Below are positions 22,253 to 35,250 of a stretch of 64,000 nucleotides of DNA, one piece after another; within the stretch, counting starts at the first letter, position 1; the number at the start of each line of letters is the position of its first letter. Below the pieces are notes generated by a model. That model did no database searches. It was not told where the DNA came from and worked only from the letters and a program-made list of their open reading frames with translations. A program made the translations under genes and the position numbers. The stretch is from Epiperipatus broadwayi (Eukaryota > Onychophora > Udeonychophora > Euonychophora > Peripatidae). The stretch is taken from positions 64,001 through 128,000 of the forward strand of contig JAQFVV010006733.1 in the NCBI GenBank assembly GCA_028023455.1. Direction: 5' to 3'.

Positions 22253-24667
22253 AAAGACCACTAGATGGCGCCGACTGGGCAAACGCTGCTAGCATGCATT
22301 TGGCTCTCTAAAAATAGTGGATTAAAGTGAGAAAATGTGAAAGTTACACTTGAGATTGAAGGTAGGAACTCTATCTTTAATTTTTAATTAAAGATGAAGA
22401 AAAATTTTAAGTTGTCTGACACTAATGAAGAAGTTTCCAACATCGTTGTGAAAACGAAAATGGAGGGAGCCACTTCAAGGAAAATACAAGATAAAGAAGC
22501 AAAAGCTGCCTCAAAGTATAAAAAATTGATGAAACTGCTTTCAGAAGAAAGAAAGTAGAGCAACAAGAAATCATTCAGAAGAAATTAAACCATTCTATAT
22601 TCAAAGTTAGTGAGCAAGAGGAAAACAATAATGACATAAACATTATAGAAGGCCCTGAAATGCTAGAAGTAAAGGAAAACACTAAAACAAACCCCAAATG
22701 GACTACAGAACATGAAAATGAAGGGAAAAACTTGGAAATGGATAACATAAAGAAATCTAATAACATAACGAATTGTGACAATCAGCAACCAAGAAAAGAA
22801 AAAACTTATTCCAAAAACCTAAGTTATGCAAATGTGTTAATGAAGGAAGGAGATGAGGACCTCATTGTTTTACAAGAAAAAGAGGAAAAATATAATAAAA
22901 TGGAGCAAATGATTGACCTGGAGAACTTTAACAGGATAAATGATGAATTTAATGCATCGATTCCAGTTCAATTATACAGATCCTTCCAGAATTATCACAA
23001 TGAAAAATCATTGATTTTAGCAGTGAGAAATGAGCAATGTCAGTTATTCAAGTTCCTGATATTAAACTTTTATGAGATGCTGAAGACCAAGAAATTATGG
23101 GGGATGGTGTACAAGGTTTTTAATCATCCGAACAGTAGATACCTAATAATCAAATTTCATATCTGCATGCAAAAAGAATTTTTAGGAAAAGTATACTATT
23201 ATTAAATGAAAAAATTCTATGCAAAATAAACATGAACAGACAAGTGGTTTTGGCAGGAATAGTAAAAAACTGCTATATCAACTTTAAAGAAAGTGATCTA
23301 CAAGGATACTAAACAATTTTGGCAATGTCTCACACTTCAGTTATCTCCAGGAAAAAATAGAAGAAATGCTGGTACTAACAAACACAGCAAAGTTTAATTT
23401 CGCACTAAAGAAAGATACACCCCTGCCAACCATTTCCATGGTACATACATCAGATAGCTTGCCATTGGTGATCTCATTTCATGGAGTACCACCACAGTGT
23501 TTTTTTTTTTTTTTGTAAGAAAAAAATGCACCTGGTCAGAGATTATCTGACCAGGATTTGCAATGAATGTAAAGAGAGAAAGAACAATTTTCATCAATGT
23601 AATACTCAGGAAATGAAAACAGATAGCTCAGTTGGAGAGAAGTAAAAAGAGTCAAAAAAGAAACAAATGAGGGATTGACTAACAAAAAAATGGAATTAAA
23701 AATTGGAGAAGAAATGCAAAAGGATCAAACTATAGAAAAAGATACAAAAGATAGGATGGTGGAAATGAAGGAGCCCATGGTCAATCTGCAAGGCTTACCT
23801 TCAAGCATCATGATAATGAAATCTATCAAAAGGAAACTTAAGAAAAAAATCAAAACCGACCTAAGGAAACGAGATGGCTAGGTCTCGGAAGTAAGCCACC
23901 TTGGTTCATCTGGTTCTGAAATTTCAGATGAGGGGAAAAAGAAAGAGAAAAAAAGAAGACAATGGAAGGAGGAAAACACAAAAAACTGGTGCAATTAACA
24001 ATAACCAAGATCACCAAATACAAGGACAAGATGTTGTCAAAGATTTGGAGCAAATATCCCCCTCCCTTGTTTTGGGAGACTCATCCCAACATGTAAAGAG
24101 TGTAACATGGGAAGAGCCTGTGCTTGAGAAATGGAGAAATTGGGCTAATTCACTAAGGTTGATCCCATATGCCAAATTTGCAAAAGAGAAGGGAACATAG
24201 GGCACATACTTTACGTAAGTCAAGGACTGAGTATCCATAGAAAAGTAACAAATGATTATATGAAAACAAACACATGATTACATCCCTTAAGGACTGCATT
24301 AAAAAGGGAATATACCAACTTATAAGAACCTCAACATTCCTAGCCTTCTCCATTGGAAAATTTGATGTAAACTAATTCTTGGACAATCACAAAATAACAC
24401 TAAACAACTATTAATAAACTTTATTAAATAGGAAATCAAAAAGAGGGACAAATCAATAGCACCAATGGAAATATTTACGGTCACATGGAAATAATTTTAT
24501 TTAGCAGATACCAGTTAACCTGTTTGGAATCTCATCTCAGATTGACTGAAGATATAGATATAAGAACTAATAATATAGATATCAGAGGTTACATTGTAAA
24601 AATTTATAACCATTGAGTAAAATGTAAAACTTTAGAATAATAAAAGTAATCTTTTAATAAAAAAAAA
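22253..24667 (+). mobile_element. ORF1-only retroelement with poly(A) tail (half-LINE-like)
   Basis: A unit of about 2.4 kb runs from a GC-richer 5' end (GACCACTAGATGGCGCCGAC at 22256) to a poly(A) tract preceded by two AATAAA signals (24639 and 24656). A 15-bp exact duplication brackets it. It contains a degraded gag/ORF1-like frame but no endonuclease or reverse transcriptase. The length and exact ends argue it inserted in this form and was not cut down later. Alternatives are a processed pseudogene of a domesticated gag gene or an internally deleted LINE. Confidence 0.8.
22394..24210 (+). pseudogene. ORF1/gag-like coding remnant with Cys-His motifs
   Basis: An ATG at 22394 opens a Lys/Glu-rich frame that stops at 22558. 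The neighbouring frame continues from about 22550 to 23205 (181 residues from its internal Met at 22660, charged and Asn-rich). A further open stretch at about 23330-23500 includes TAKFNFALKKDTPLPTISM. Cys-His clusters follow: CNEC...HQC (about 23559-23600) and CQICKREGNIGH (about 24169-24205), the latter close to a CCHC knuckle but with extra spacing and no final Cys. At least three frameshifts and several stops make it non-functional. The family was assigned from layout only. Confidence 0.6.
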
Positions 24668-24682
24668 AAAACTTCACAGACA
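24668..24682 (+). repeat. Target-site duplication, right (15 bp)
   Basis: AAAACTTCACAGACA, identical to 22238-22252. The inferred empty site reads straight on into GCTGACTAACC. Confidence 0.9.
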
Positions 24683-24890
24683 GCTGACTAACCAAAAGTT
24701 AGAAAAACAATGGAGATATCTTTGTTTTGCAATGAATAAAAATTCATTTATAGTCATTATTAAATTTTGTTAGTACATACATTCATAAAGTAATGATTTT
24801 TTTTTTTTTTTGGCTCTTTGGTCAATAATAATCTTTTTAAAAAAATTAAAAATATATTTAGCTAAATTCTGACTTCTGATTCATATTTAA

Positions 24891-24983
24891 TGAATATGTG
24901 TGACACTGTATAAACTTTCAACTTTCTTGAGATTTAGTGAATACATGTGACATTGTATAAACTTTTCAACTTTCTTGAGATAT
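24891..24983. repeat. Tandem duplication, unit about 46 bp
   Basis: Two near-identical units contain GTATAAACTTTCAACTTTCT and CTTTTCAACTTTCTTGAGAT. Confidence 0.75.
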
Positions 24984-25895
24984 ACATTCATAACATGCTC
25001 AGCCATGGTGAAATATATATTTAGATAAACTTCATTACATTTTGTAAACTATTTTAATATACAGGGAGTTACCATATTCGCTATATTTTTTTCCAATTAC
25101 TCTAATGGATAGACTTTTTGTTTATTGTTCTGTCCTGTAAGTGAATAATGTTTTTCAATACACAAGCATATACATGAGAGAAGTGGTTTTTAATACATAT
25201 ACTCTTAATCATACTAAAATTTAAAGATTACAGCATATATACAAATTAAGATTATCGACACAAATAATTGTTAAAAATAATAGAAAAATGCATAAAAATA
25301 GACAAAGAAATAATAAAGCATGAGTGGGTAATATATAAAAACTTCTATTAGTATGTATTTATACTCTCTTTCAACATAATAATAAAACAACTTACAGGAT
25401 CTTTTTTTTTTTTAAATTAATAAATCTTTTTTTCCAAAATTCAATAGGATTTGTGTTCTCTTTTTAGTATTTAATGAATGAATGATTCTTTCTTCGATTT
25501 TTTTTTTTTTATGATTAAATTAATAATTTTTATTTTAACATTTAAAAAAACAAATTCTTTTAAGATTTAGAAGAGCTATAATCATTAACTTTATGCTTTA
25601 AAGTCTTTTCAAATGACATTTTTGAAAATAAATTTAATTTAAATTGGCATGATATAATGAGTGTATATACAAATATGTGAGAGATAAAAATTGTGCAAAA
25701 AATTAAATATAAAATTTATGTTTCTATACTGATTTCAAATTATTTTTTTTTAGATAGTGTACAATTAAAGCAGTGGATATTCAGCAGTGGGTTATTGTAT
25801 ATATAAACAGAACTCCAGCAAGTAAAAAATGAATTAAATTTCAAATACTATTAATGAAAAATGGGGGGAAAAATCTGCTTATCAATATATTTTTG
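24984..25895. other. AT-rich stretch, nothing recognised
   Basis: Homopolymer-rich A/T sequence with no supported feature. Confidence 0.4.
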
Positions 25896-25904
25896 CAATC
25901 CGAC

Positions 25905-26300
25905 TTTTAATATATAGGGTATATGAGCACAGACTTTTATATGACCCACCCCTCTCCACTCTATCTAATAACACTGATACACTTAAACACATATATGTTG
26001 AAAAGATAAATAATCACCAATACACGTATTTCATGCTAAACCAGAAATCATCAGTCGGTCCAGATTATCATCTCCACACATATACACTATAAGTGCTCAG
26101 ATATATATTAAGATAGACAATCTTCATACTTTAATGGACTGGCTTCAATCTACTTCACACTCCAACTCTTCAACTGTCCATCCAAATGAAAATCTACTGA
26201 TGGAATGCTCGAAGGCCACCCTGAGACCGAGATTCTTGTCACACCCATATTGACCTAAAGTCAATCTGAGCCCCACATGTACAGGACACAATCCATTTAA
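25905..26300 (-). repeat. Family B hammerhead repeat, single copy
   Basis: This is a single, non-inverted member of family B, oriented with its ribozyme on the minus strand. It shares AAAGATAAATAATCACCAAT, GTGCTCAG and the inner word CATATTGACCTAAAGTCAA with the 52941-53768 foldback (there GTCAACATGGATGTAAC on the opposite arm). No coding capacity is seen. Confidence 0.7.
26015..26062 (-). ncRNA. Hammerhead ribozyme candidate, family B, core intact
   Basis: On the minus strand CTGATGA (26054-26048) and GAAA (26032-26029) flank a 15-nt stem II region with four pairs around loop GTT and two mismatches. Stem III is ATA/TGT with loop CG. The cleavage nucleotide is A at 26021, and stem I is CCGA with TTGG including one G-U pair. 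All strictly conserved core bases are present. Confidence 0.65.
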
Positions 26301-26849
26301 TATATATGCAAGGATGGGCAGACATCTCTACAATGTAATATACTTGGATATAATATTTCATTTATAAAGTATACTCAAAATCATAATAGTGAACTAATAT
26401 TGCATAATATTTGTACAAAGTCAATAATGTGGATGTATCTGAAGTGGCAGAACATAAAACATTTAATCTAAAATGACTAAAATAATTTCCCTCTTTTCTC
26501 TCCAACAAGATTTGAAATGAAACCTTTGCTCAGTTAAAATTTATTCTACAACTGAGCTGATACTGTTAAAGGAAATTATATTATGAACATGAATAGCATT
26601 GCTTTAAGACAAAGTAAAGATAAAACTGTTTTTAAATATCTCATTAGAACACAAAGTTCTGTTCAATTTCTTTTTGTAGAAAAATAGTAAAGAAGTCAGT
26701 GCTCACAAAGATGTCCAATTACCAAGCAGCGAGAACTTGAGAATTTCCCACCCTTATTTCACTTTATAATTAGAAATAACCAGATGGTCACTTACTACTT
26801 AATACTGGGCAATAAACTGAGTTGGGTATCTTAAAAATCCCAAAATAAA
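26301..26849. other. AT-rich stretch, nothing recognised
   Basis: No exon, RNA gene or repeat could be supported. Confidence 0.4.
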
Positions 26850-27050
26850 AATTTTCATTTGGCTCAAGTTTAAACCCAAGTCCGCACGCAAGACAATAGT
26901 GTTCCATTGCAGCATAAGATTCATTATAAAATAAAATAAAATTCCAAATCTAAATTTTTTTAAAGTTTATTCAGCCGAGGCTCAAATCCAAGTCTGAATA
27001 CAAAAGAGACAATTTCTCACTGAATCGCAAGGTTCATTATTAAGTAAAAA
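26850..27050 (-). repeat. Two tandem degenerate tRNA-like SINE copies
   Basis: On the minus strand the copy at about 26980-27045 contains an A-box-like TTGCGATTCAGTGAG and a B-box-like GGATTTGAGCC. The copy at about 26865-26935 contains GACTTGGGTTTAAACTTGAG at the matching place. A shared trailer resembling ATAATGAATCTTATG lies between them. They appear to be diverged copies of one tRNA-derived family. Confidence 0.45.
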
Positions 27051-27099
27051 TAAACCATAAATAAAATAAACAACAAAATTATACTGAATTTTTTTTTTT

Positions 27100-27529
27100 C
27101 CTTTTATTTTGGAAAACTTGTACAAACCTTATTTTTTATTTAAATGTGGAATGACTTATTAGGTAATGACAAATTGTAATTAAAAAAAAAATATATGTAT
27201 ATATATAGAATATTTTTCCTGGCACAAAAACACTGTGCAAAAATAAGATTATAACATATAAATTTGACAATTCCCAAGTTTTTTTTATTAAAAAAAAACA
27301 CAACAACTAAAAAGTACTTCACCAACAGATGATACCCAAAAAAAAAAAAAAAAATGAACGAAAAATAACAGAAGCAAAAAGCTAGCTTTTTTTTTTTACC
27401 CCCTTAATTTAAAAACTATAATTTATAAAATTTTCATCTTGAAAAATAATCATATAAATCTGTTCCATTAAACTCTCAAGAAGCTTAATAGAGCAAAGAA
27501 AAACAAGGCTCAAATTCCATCCTAACGTG
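27100..27529 (-). other. Possible 3' untranslated region of a host gene
   Basis: This follows the candidate exon at 27530-27748 on the minus strand and includes AATAAA signals on that strand (for example near 27130 and near 27290). Untranslated-region status is inferred only from position. Confidence 0.3.
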
Positions 27530-27748
27530 TGGTTAATCATGCTCTGAGCCTTGAATGAAATCCCCTGATTGGCTGGTGAAGAATCCTATCTATAGTCCAA
27601 ATTTGGTCATAAATACATACAGCAAGGTTAGTAAAGAGTCTGTAGTCATCCCACAGAATGATCCCCAAAGAAATGTAATCTAAAACAGTGCAACAAAGAA
27701 AGCAGACAACCAGGAGAAGTATTCCATTGGAACATAGAAACCAAAAAT
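27530..27748 (-). other. Candidate host exon (3' end of gene)
   Basis: On the minus strand a T-rich tract ending TTTTTTTGCAG precedes base 27748 and looks like a splice acceptor. The following 200 bp are noticeably richer in G and C than the surroundings. One frame is open for about 70 codons to a TGA at 27537. If the upstream exon (36127-36234) uses its GPI-like frame, this would be 3' untranslated. If it uses the alternative frame, the two exons join in phase. Neither product was recognised. Confidence 0.4.
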
Positions 27749-30123
27749 CTGCAAAAAAGAGAAAAAACACTTTATGACAATTATATATTACGATTCTTAA
27801 ACATACAATACATATCTACAAATATTATGATTTTTAATTCTAGCATTACTGTTTAAGCTCCTGGTGAGAAGGAAATAATTTTTCAATCTTTAATAACTAG
27901 CTAAATGCAGTTTCAATGCTGTGCGCAACATCATACCTTAGCATTAAAAATAAATTTGAATAGTTATTAAACATTGGAAATTTATTTGCTCTGCAGTAGA
28001 AGCATAAACATTAATGCTAAACACACCAATTCAAAGCAATTGATATATATATATATATTACATGTTATAATAACTATAATGTAATATTATTAACATCCAT
28101 AATTAAGCAGTAATAATTTCATGCATTAATAGAATCACTCAAAATTTTTAATGCATTTTTAATGCAGAGCATCTCCTCAAGAGGCAGATGTTATAAATTG
28201 TTGCAGGAAATAACCTAACAGATAGTTTGCAGTGATTTTTCAAATTCTTCAAATGGAGCTTATTTTTGAAACTTTTATATTATATAATGAGAGGGAACCC
28301 TAAGTGGAGAATAGGGAACCTCCCCCAGTACATTTTTCAAAAGTAATCTTCAACAATTAGTCAACTCTTTAATATCCAATGCAAGTGGAATCTCATTATT
28401 TTTCATTGTAATTATAATAAAATAATAGATATTTTTTTATAAAATTAGATTAAAATTATATAAAAGTGACTGTAATAATCACTTCATATATTTTTTAAAT
28501 TAATTCATTTTCTTTTAAATTTAAAATAATTAAATAACAATGTTTTTATTATGTTTGGGTATTTAATACAAAATAAAAACGTGTCATAAAATTTTTAATT
28601 ATTTGGCAGATGTCTAGTACCTTTTTACATGCTCATTCCCTATAACTTTAAAATGGGGATAAATCTCTATATGTAAGAATACTAATATTTTAAAACATTC
28701 AAATATTAACTATTTATATTGAGTCATATTTACTATATTTTCATCCAGTGTATCATATTAAAACCAAATTGATGCTTTTAACTATTCATGTGATGTTCTT
28801 TAATTCTGTCATTTTTGATACTCAAACTTCTTATGAACTCACAACAATAAATCTTTATAAATATTAATGATATTTCTAATAAGTAAAAGATTATTTTTTA
28901 TACTATTAAATTTACAGACAACTCTGATTACATTTTTTTTTTTGCAGTATTTAGAATGTATTGCTTTACAGCCTTACACATATCCCATGATATACCAGAT
29001 TCCCTGGTTATCACTATAATGTGCTCATACTTCTGATTATATTCATGTAATTTTTTAATAACTTTAATTAGTTAGTTTTGATCAATAGATGGAGCCTTTT
29101 GTATTTTTAAGAACAATGCATATACATGTTAAGTAAGACAATTATATAACAAAAGATAAAATGTGAACAATGAATGCCATTAGATAAGGAGGCAAAAATA
29201 TGAGTAATGCTTATCTAAACAATATTTAATTAATTAGGATTAATTTTAAATTGTGTTATATATGATTTGAGATGATATGCAAGCAATAAATAGTATATTA
29301 TTTAAATTTTTTAATAATAAATATAGAAATATTTATCTTTTTTTCTTTTTAATATTTAGAATATTGTTAAATTGTTATTATTTCTAGATGCATACATACC
29401 ATTTATAATGACATATATGTATAAATTACTCAAAAATACACAAACACATGTAAATAAGTTACTTTAATAAAATATCTTTTTTGTTAAAAATATTATGCCA
29501 TTTATAGAAAACATCAAAAATAATATCAAAATAATTAAAAAAGATATTTGTCTGAAATATAAATTTATCAGAAAGAGAAAAGAAAAAAAAGGATGCTTTT
29601 GAAAAAATAAATAAGATAAGTTAGGAAGTTAAAGTTCTTAGGAGTTGGAGGTATTATAAAAAAATATGTTAGAAAAAAATGTGCAGATTGAAAAAGTGAA
29701 AAATATTGAAAAATAGTCTTAATATGAGGAAGTACAACTTCACAAGATATATGTAGATTTTGAAAATTTGATGTAGTTAATATATATTTATATACAAGAT
29801 AAATTTAAAAAATAGTAAGCAATGACATATTATCACTAGCAATCAGAGGTCAGCTGATTTGAGAACCCTACTGGCCAGTTAATTCTAGCTATCTCCAGGC
29901 AGAGAGCCTATGCACATATTTCAAATGACGAATATGACTTCACATTTATACAAATAATTTCAATTTACTTTTATTTTAATATTTTGATTATATACATTGT
30001 TCTATTGACACATCATAAATAAGTTATAATGGAATATGCTATAAAGAATGATTTTATAATAACAAATGCTGCAACATTCAATGGTTATAATTAAATCAAG
30101 AATCTACAATGAATACATATAGA
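27749..30123. other. AT-rich stretch, putative intron
   Basis: Nothing recognised apart from an AT microsatellite near 28045-28060 and a GC-richer patch of unknown origin at about 29840-29910. Confidence 0.4.
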
Positions 30124-30199
30124 TTAAGTAAGCACAACAGTTTTTATGAAAATAAATAATACACAATTTAAGAATACAAGATTAATATTTACCCCCTTC

Positions 30200-30400
30200 C
30201 CCACCAACTGTTTAAAAAAAAAAAGAAACAAATGTTTTGCTTTTTTCTGTAATTTGGGGATTTTTTTTTTTTTAATTGTTCTAGCATGCAATGATTTGTC
30301 ATCTTTTAACTCCTTAAAATAGATATCAATTAATTTGTGGGCAGTTTCCATTGATTTAGCAAATTTTTTAATTTGTTTTGGAGGATAATTATCCTTGGTG
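30200..30400 (-). pseudogene. Unrecognised protein-like fragment
   Basis: A minus-strand frame of about 50 residues, starting FTKDNYPPKQIKKFAKSME and rich in Lys, Ile and Asp, has balanced protein-like composition before running into poly(Lys) from an A tract. It ends in low-complexity sequence and lacks clear splice sites. It may be a transposon protein fragment. No family assignment is justified. Confidence 0.3.
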
Positions 30401-30419
30401 AACAAAAGTTTATGTCACC

Positions 30420-32334
30420 TGGATAACCTTTCATTAAAGGTTAGAGGTACTATAATTTAACTTAAATTATTGTAGATTTAATTTATGTAGGTCCTAATTA
30501 AACTCGATCATAATTACTAATACTTTAAATAACTATTAGAATTTTAAATAATTTAAGCATTTTTTAATAAGCTTTGACTCTATGAGGCTGAAAATACTTG
30601 TATAATTTACATTTTTTAGTCATGATTGTTTAAAAATTTTAAAGTGAAGAATGAGGATCATACATAGTTGTGACTTATGTCCAATGTGGCCATTAGGTAA
30701 CGCTGTAGCTACCAGATCATATAATCTTTGACTATAGATATTCCACTTTTATTTGTAACATACTTATTGGATTTTTATTTTACATTAATAAAAAAAAAAT
30801 TAGTCATTTAATTCAGTGTATGGGAGTTTGTCATGTTAGAACAAAGATAAATGCTTTTACTAAAATTACTGTGTTTTGTAGCCTTTCTACTAGAAGAACT
30901 TTGCATACATATGTGTTCCTGATAACAATACATTATTTTTAAAGTTTGCAACAATTTTACCAAAAATTAATATAAAATTTACATTTTTAATTTTGTACAA
31001 AACATCAATGTCAGGATTGTCTCGTGGCATTCGTAATTTTAAATTGAATGATTTATTGAAAACATATGCAATTTCATTCAACATTTTAAAAATTCAATAA
31101 TTTAAATTAATTATACCATGACCAATATTAAAAAATATAGACTTATTTACTGCTATACTCATGAGAAAGAAAATAAAATTATACAAAAATCAAAAACTGG
31201 AATTATGCCAATGACTATATATAAAACTAAAAAATATATAAAGAAATGCTTTTATTCACATAAATACACTAAAAATTGAAAACAAAATTCTTCAGGTTAA
31301 TATCAATAAAGAATATACAAAATAAAATTTCAATAAGACAAAAACTAATCATAAAAAGTAAACAGTTTATTTAAGAAATAAATATTCCACACAGGACAAA
31401 AGCCTCTCCAACAGCCCATATTGTAGTAACAGTAAAAGGAAGCAGTTCTTACTAGGCTTCCAAGTGCTGAATGATGAGGCTTTGAGTAGTCTTTCATTCT
31501 TTTTATCCTCTTCCATTTACTGATCAATGTTGGATGATTAGTTGAAGTTTCCATGTATCCTAGATTCAAACCTTAAATCGTAAAAATGACAGAGGAATAT
31601 GTACTACTTGTGGACTATGTGCTCTTTGATAATAAAAATGTCATTTCATATATATACTAATTATCAATATTTTCTGAAAATTCTTCCTATTAGTTCTAGA
31701 TTCAAATTATTTATGTAGACTTTTAAAATTGATTTTTTTTTTTAAAGTAAGAATTCCTATCTTCATCAGTCATTAAGACAATGATTATATGGTCATTTGA
31801 ACTCCAAAAATAAAAGACAGAGAGGAAAAAAAGATAAAAAGTTGGAAAAATTATAATGTATTAAAATTCAAATTAGTAAAGTTTTATAGAAAAAAAAATG
31901 AAAATCATCATTAATCATCAACCAAAGAAAAAAACAGCTCCTATATCAAAACAGAGCATTTTCATTTTCCCAGCTTACTCTTAATGTGACTTAAATAACT
32001 TCCTTTTCAATAAACCAGAAGTTACAGTGCATAGCATAATCTATATGCCAGTACAAATTAAATAGTTTTCCTGTCTGAAACTATTAAATATTACACCGAA
32101 CATCTACTTTCTACTTTTAATTAAATTCTTTTGTAATCCATCATCAATTTATTTATTTCTATTTTGTTTTGATAAAACTTATTTTCCTCCCCACCTAATT
32201 AATATTCATTCTATCTCCACAGTCCTCTTTTTTTTTTTTTGTTAGAAAAATCTAAACAAAAAAAAATAAAAATCTTTTACCTTTTCTGTTTCCCTCATTT
32301 TGAATTTATTCTAGAACCACTTAGATTTAACAGA
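30420..32334. other. AT-rich stretch, nothing firmly recognised
   Basis: A patch of more balanced composition at about 31380-31570 has an open minus-strand frame, but no family or splice evidence supports a gene. Confidence 0.4.
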
Positions 32335-32555
32335 TCATCATTGTCAACCATTTATCAATCCACTGCAGGATGAAGATCTCTCCAAATTCAATTCATCTTC
32401 TCCAACCTCTAGCCTCTCTTCATATTACCCCTGCATACTTTCTTATTTCATCCATCCACATCACATATGGTCTCTTTCTAAATCTTTTACAATCTCTTGC
32501 AATCCAGTTTAAGCTTTCAATTGTCCATCTAATATCATTTCTTCTAACAGTATGT

Positions 32556-34215
32556 CTAGCCCAACTCTACTTCAGTAACACCTGTTTGTTCTCCTACCCA
32601 TATATTGCATTTTCGATCTCTTCTTGTTACTCCTAACATGCATCTCTTCATACTTTTTGAGTGGTCTGAAGTTTCTATATTGTTCTTAAGTGTCCAAGTC
32701 TCAGATTCATAAGTAAAAACTGGTGAGACACATTTATTAAAAACCTTCCTCTTCAAACACATAATTTCTTTTAGCATTAGTTATTTCTACCAAAATTACT
32801 CCAACCAAGTTAATTCTATGATTAATTTCATCCATTATGTTTCCATCTGTAGTAATAATCTGACCAAGGTATTTGTAGTTATTAATTCTAACTAATCATA
32901 ATCAATCTTTATTTTTATCTTTTGGGAAAATCCATTGAACATTACTTTAGTCTTCTTATCATTTACCTTTAGTCCTACTTTCTTATTTTCATCTGATAAC
33001 TCTTGCAACATTTCCTGAATCTCTGAAGCATTATTTGCAAAAACAACTACATCATCTGCAAAATCTAACTGCCTTAAATAATCTCCATTTACTTTTATTC
33101 CTTTAACTTCAAATTTTAGCTCACAAAATACTTCTTTCAGCATTGCTGTAAAAAGTTTTGGAGATATGGAGTCACCCTGTCTTATACCCTTTCTCAATAT
33201 TAACCTTTTTAGTATCATTATGTAATCTAGTTGGTTGCTGTTGCATTTTAATAAATATTCTTCAAAATATAACAATAACCTGGGTGATAATCCAATACTT
33301 TAATCACTGAAGAAATGCTTATAGAATCAAATGCCTTTTCATAATTCTATAAATCTAAAGCATAATGGAAACTCATATTCATTGGTCCTTTCTATAACTT
33401 CTCCTAATACTTGGATATGATCTATTGTACTAAAACCACTTTTAAATCCAGCTTGTTCTCTTGGTTGGTTGAAATCTCTGTAGACAAGTTGCAATTATCT
33501 TGGTAAAAATTTTGTATAAAACTGAAAAAGTCTGATAGATTTGTAATTTCTAATATCTTAATTATCACCTTTTTTTAAATATTAATAGTGCATTTTTCCA
33601 ATCATCTGGTACATCTTTATCATTTAGACATTTGGTATATAATTTTTCCAAAACTTTTTTTATTTCTTTACCTGCTTCTTTTAATATATCAATTATAATT
33701 CCATCATTACCTGAAGCTTTTCCTTTCTTTATAAAGTTAATTGCATGACTCACTTCTTCATTTAAAATTTTGGACAGATGGAGAAGGTACTTGTTCTTTA
33801 TTACTATATAATTCTTGATAGAACTCTTTTACCTATTTCATGATGTCACCTCTCTTTTTAGTAATAGTTCCATCTTTTTTTCTTATTGCAGATATAAGTT
33901 TTCTACCAATACCAAAATGTTGTTTTACACTCTGAGATTTATTCTCTTCTACTGCTTTCCTTGCTAGTTCACAATTATACTTTCTTATATCATTATCAAC
34001 TCTTTTTCACATCATTTTACAAAATTCCAAGATATTCAATTCTTTTTAATGCATTATTTTTATATATCTTCATATTCCTTCTATTCCTCATAAATTCTCT
34101 AGTCTCAGTAGAAATTTTATTGGTCAATTGCCTTTTTTTTTTTTTATCAGCTATTTTTGTTGCAGTTTTTACAAGTGTACCAGTTATTTTCTTATTAATT
34201 TCATTCAAATCTTAA
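32556..34215 (-). pseudogene. RTE reverse transcriptase and C-terminal region, copy B
   Basis: Minus-strand blocks in order are: a linker (34017-34208); KKGKASGNDGIIIDILKEAG (33565-33753); an IRQGDSISPKLFTAMLKEVF block and the catalytic FADD (codons at 33062-33051) inside a 127-residue open frame (32892-33275); and a C-terminal segment with TYESETWTL and GVTRRDRK (32556-32777). The RT active-site box is intact, but the domain is broken by frameshifts, including near 33300-33560. Confidence 0.85.
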
Positions 34216-34375
34216 TCATATTCAAAATCTATTAATACTTGAAACCGATTTTCAAGTTCTAATTTAAATTCATAGAATGTTTCTGAAGATTAGGAATATC
34301 AACTGTAAATATTGTTTTTCTTAATAATTTTTGTCTCTCTAGTTTTGCATCAACACATTTATTACATCTTACTAA

Positions 34376-35250
34376 TCAATGATCACTTCTTGTGTTGAAT
34401 TGATTAAGAAAATTACAATCTTGAAATATGTATTTTCTGTCAGTCAAAATATAATCCAATTCTGCTGTACTTTCATTTGGATGCTTCCATGTCCATTTCC
34501 TTTTAACATTTTTTTCAAAAAAAGAATTCATAATATAAAGTTGTTGTTTTGGTTTTTTTGCAAACTCCACACATCTATGTTCTCTCTCATTTCTACTATC
34601 ATAACCAAATTTACAACAATTTCATCTTTCATTTATTTATCAATTCTAGCATTAAAGTCTCCCATAACAATTTTAAAATGTTGTTTAGTCTGATCAAAAG
34701 CCTTTTGTACATCCATATAAAAATCTTCTATTACTTCATCTCTATGAGAACTTGTTTGGCATAAACCTAAATTATCTGCATTTGGTATCTACTATTAAGT
34801 TGAATAACTTACTCTTGCCACTCTGCCTGATACATCATCAACCTTCACAATGTTGTTCTTCCACTTTTTATTTATAATAAACCATACTCCATTTATAATT
34901 CCAATATTTGTGCCTTTGTAGTAGAATACATATCCATTTTTTAAATCAATTGACTTCTAACTTTACAAAGTCCAATAATATCCCACTTAATATAAGACAG
35001 TTCTTCTTCAATCTTCCTTCACTTGAAAGTGATCTGCAGTTGTAAGTACCTAAATAAAAAGTCATCATCAAATGGCAGCCTGGATCTGCAATCAGGGAAT
35101 TCTTATCACTCTCGACCTTTGGTCACCAATGGCTGCCTTTGCTAATGACTTTAGAATCTCCTGGGAATAAGGGCCATGATTTATTTTTGTCTGTCATGAT
35201 TATATATCTATTAGAATTTTTTTTATTCACACACACATTCATTCTAAACC
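34376..35250 (-). pseudogene. RTE AP endonuclease domain, copy B
   Basis: The domain nicks target DNA. On the minus strand the segment at 34376-34570 reads KRKWTWKHPNES, then ELDYILTDRKYIFQD, and ends in the catalytic TRSDH. Upstream, residues matching the KNNIV and ARLVIQ region of copy A are recognisable at about 34795-34950 with frame changes, and the DFNARI equivalent lies near 34650. Decayed. Confidence 0.75.

Noticed and set aside
23501-23514. T run inside the ORF1-like frame as a functional slippery site
   Set aside because: The surrounding frame is already broken by several stops, so the run is more likely decay than programmed frameshifting.
31755-31790. CTGATGA on the minus strand near 31766
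   Set aside because: No GAAAC box, cleavage triplet or stem I at the required spacing.
33961-34693. Plus-strand hydrophobic ORFs
   Set aside because: Antisense shadows of RTE copy B, which reads on the minus strand with recognisable endonuclease and linker blocks.
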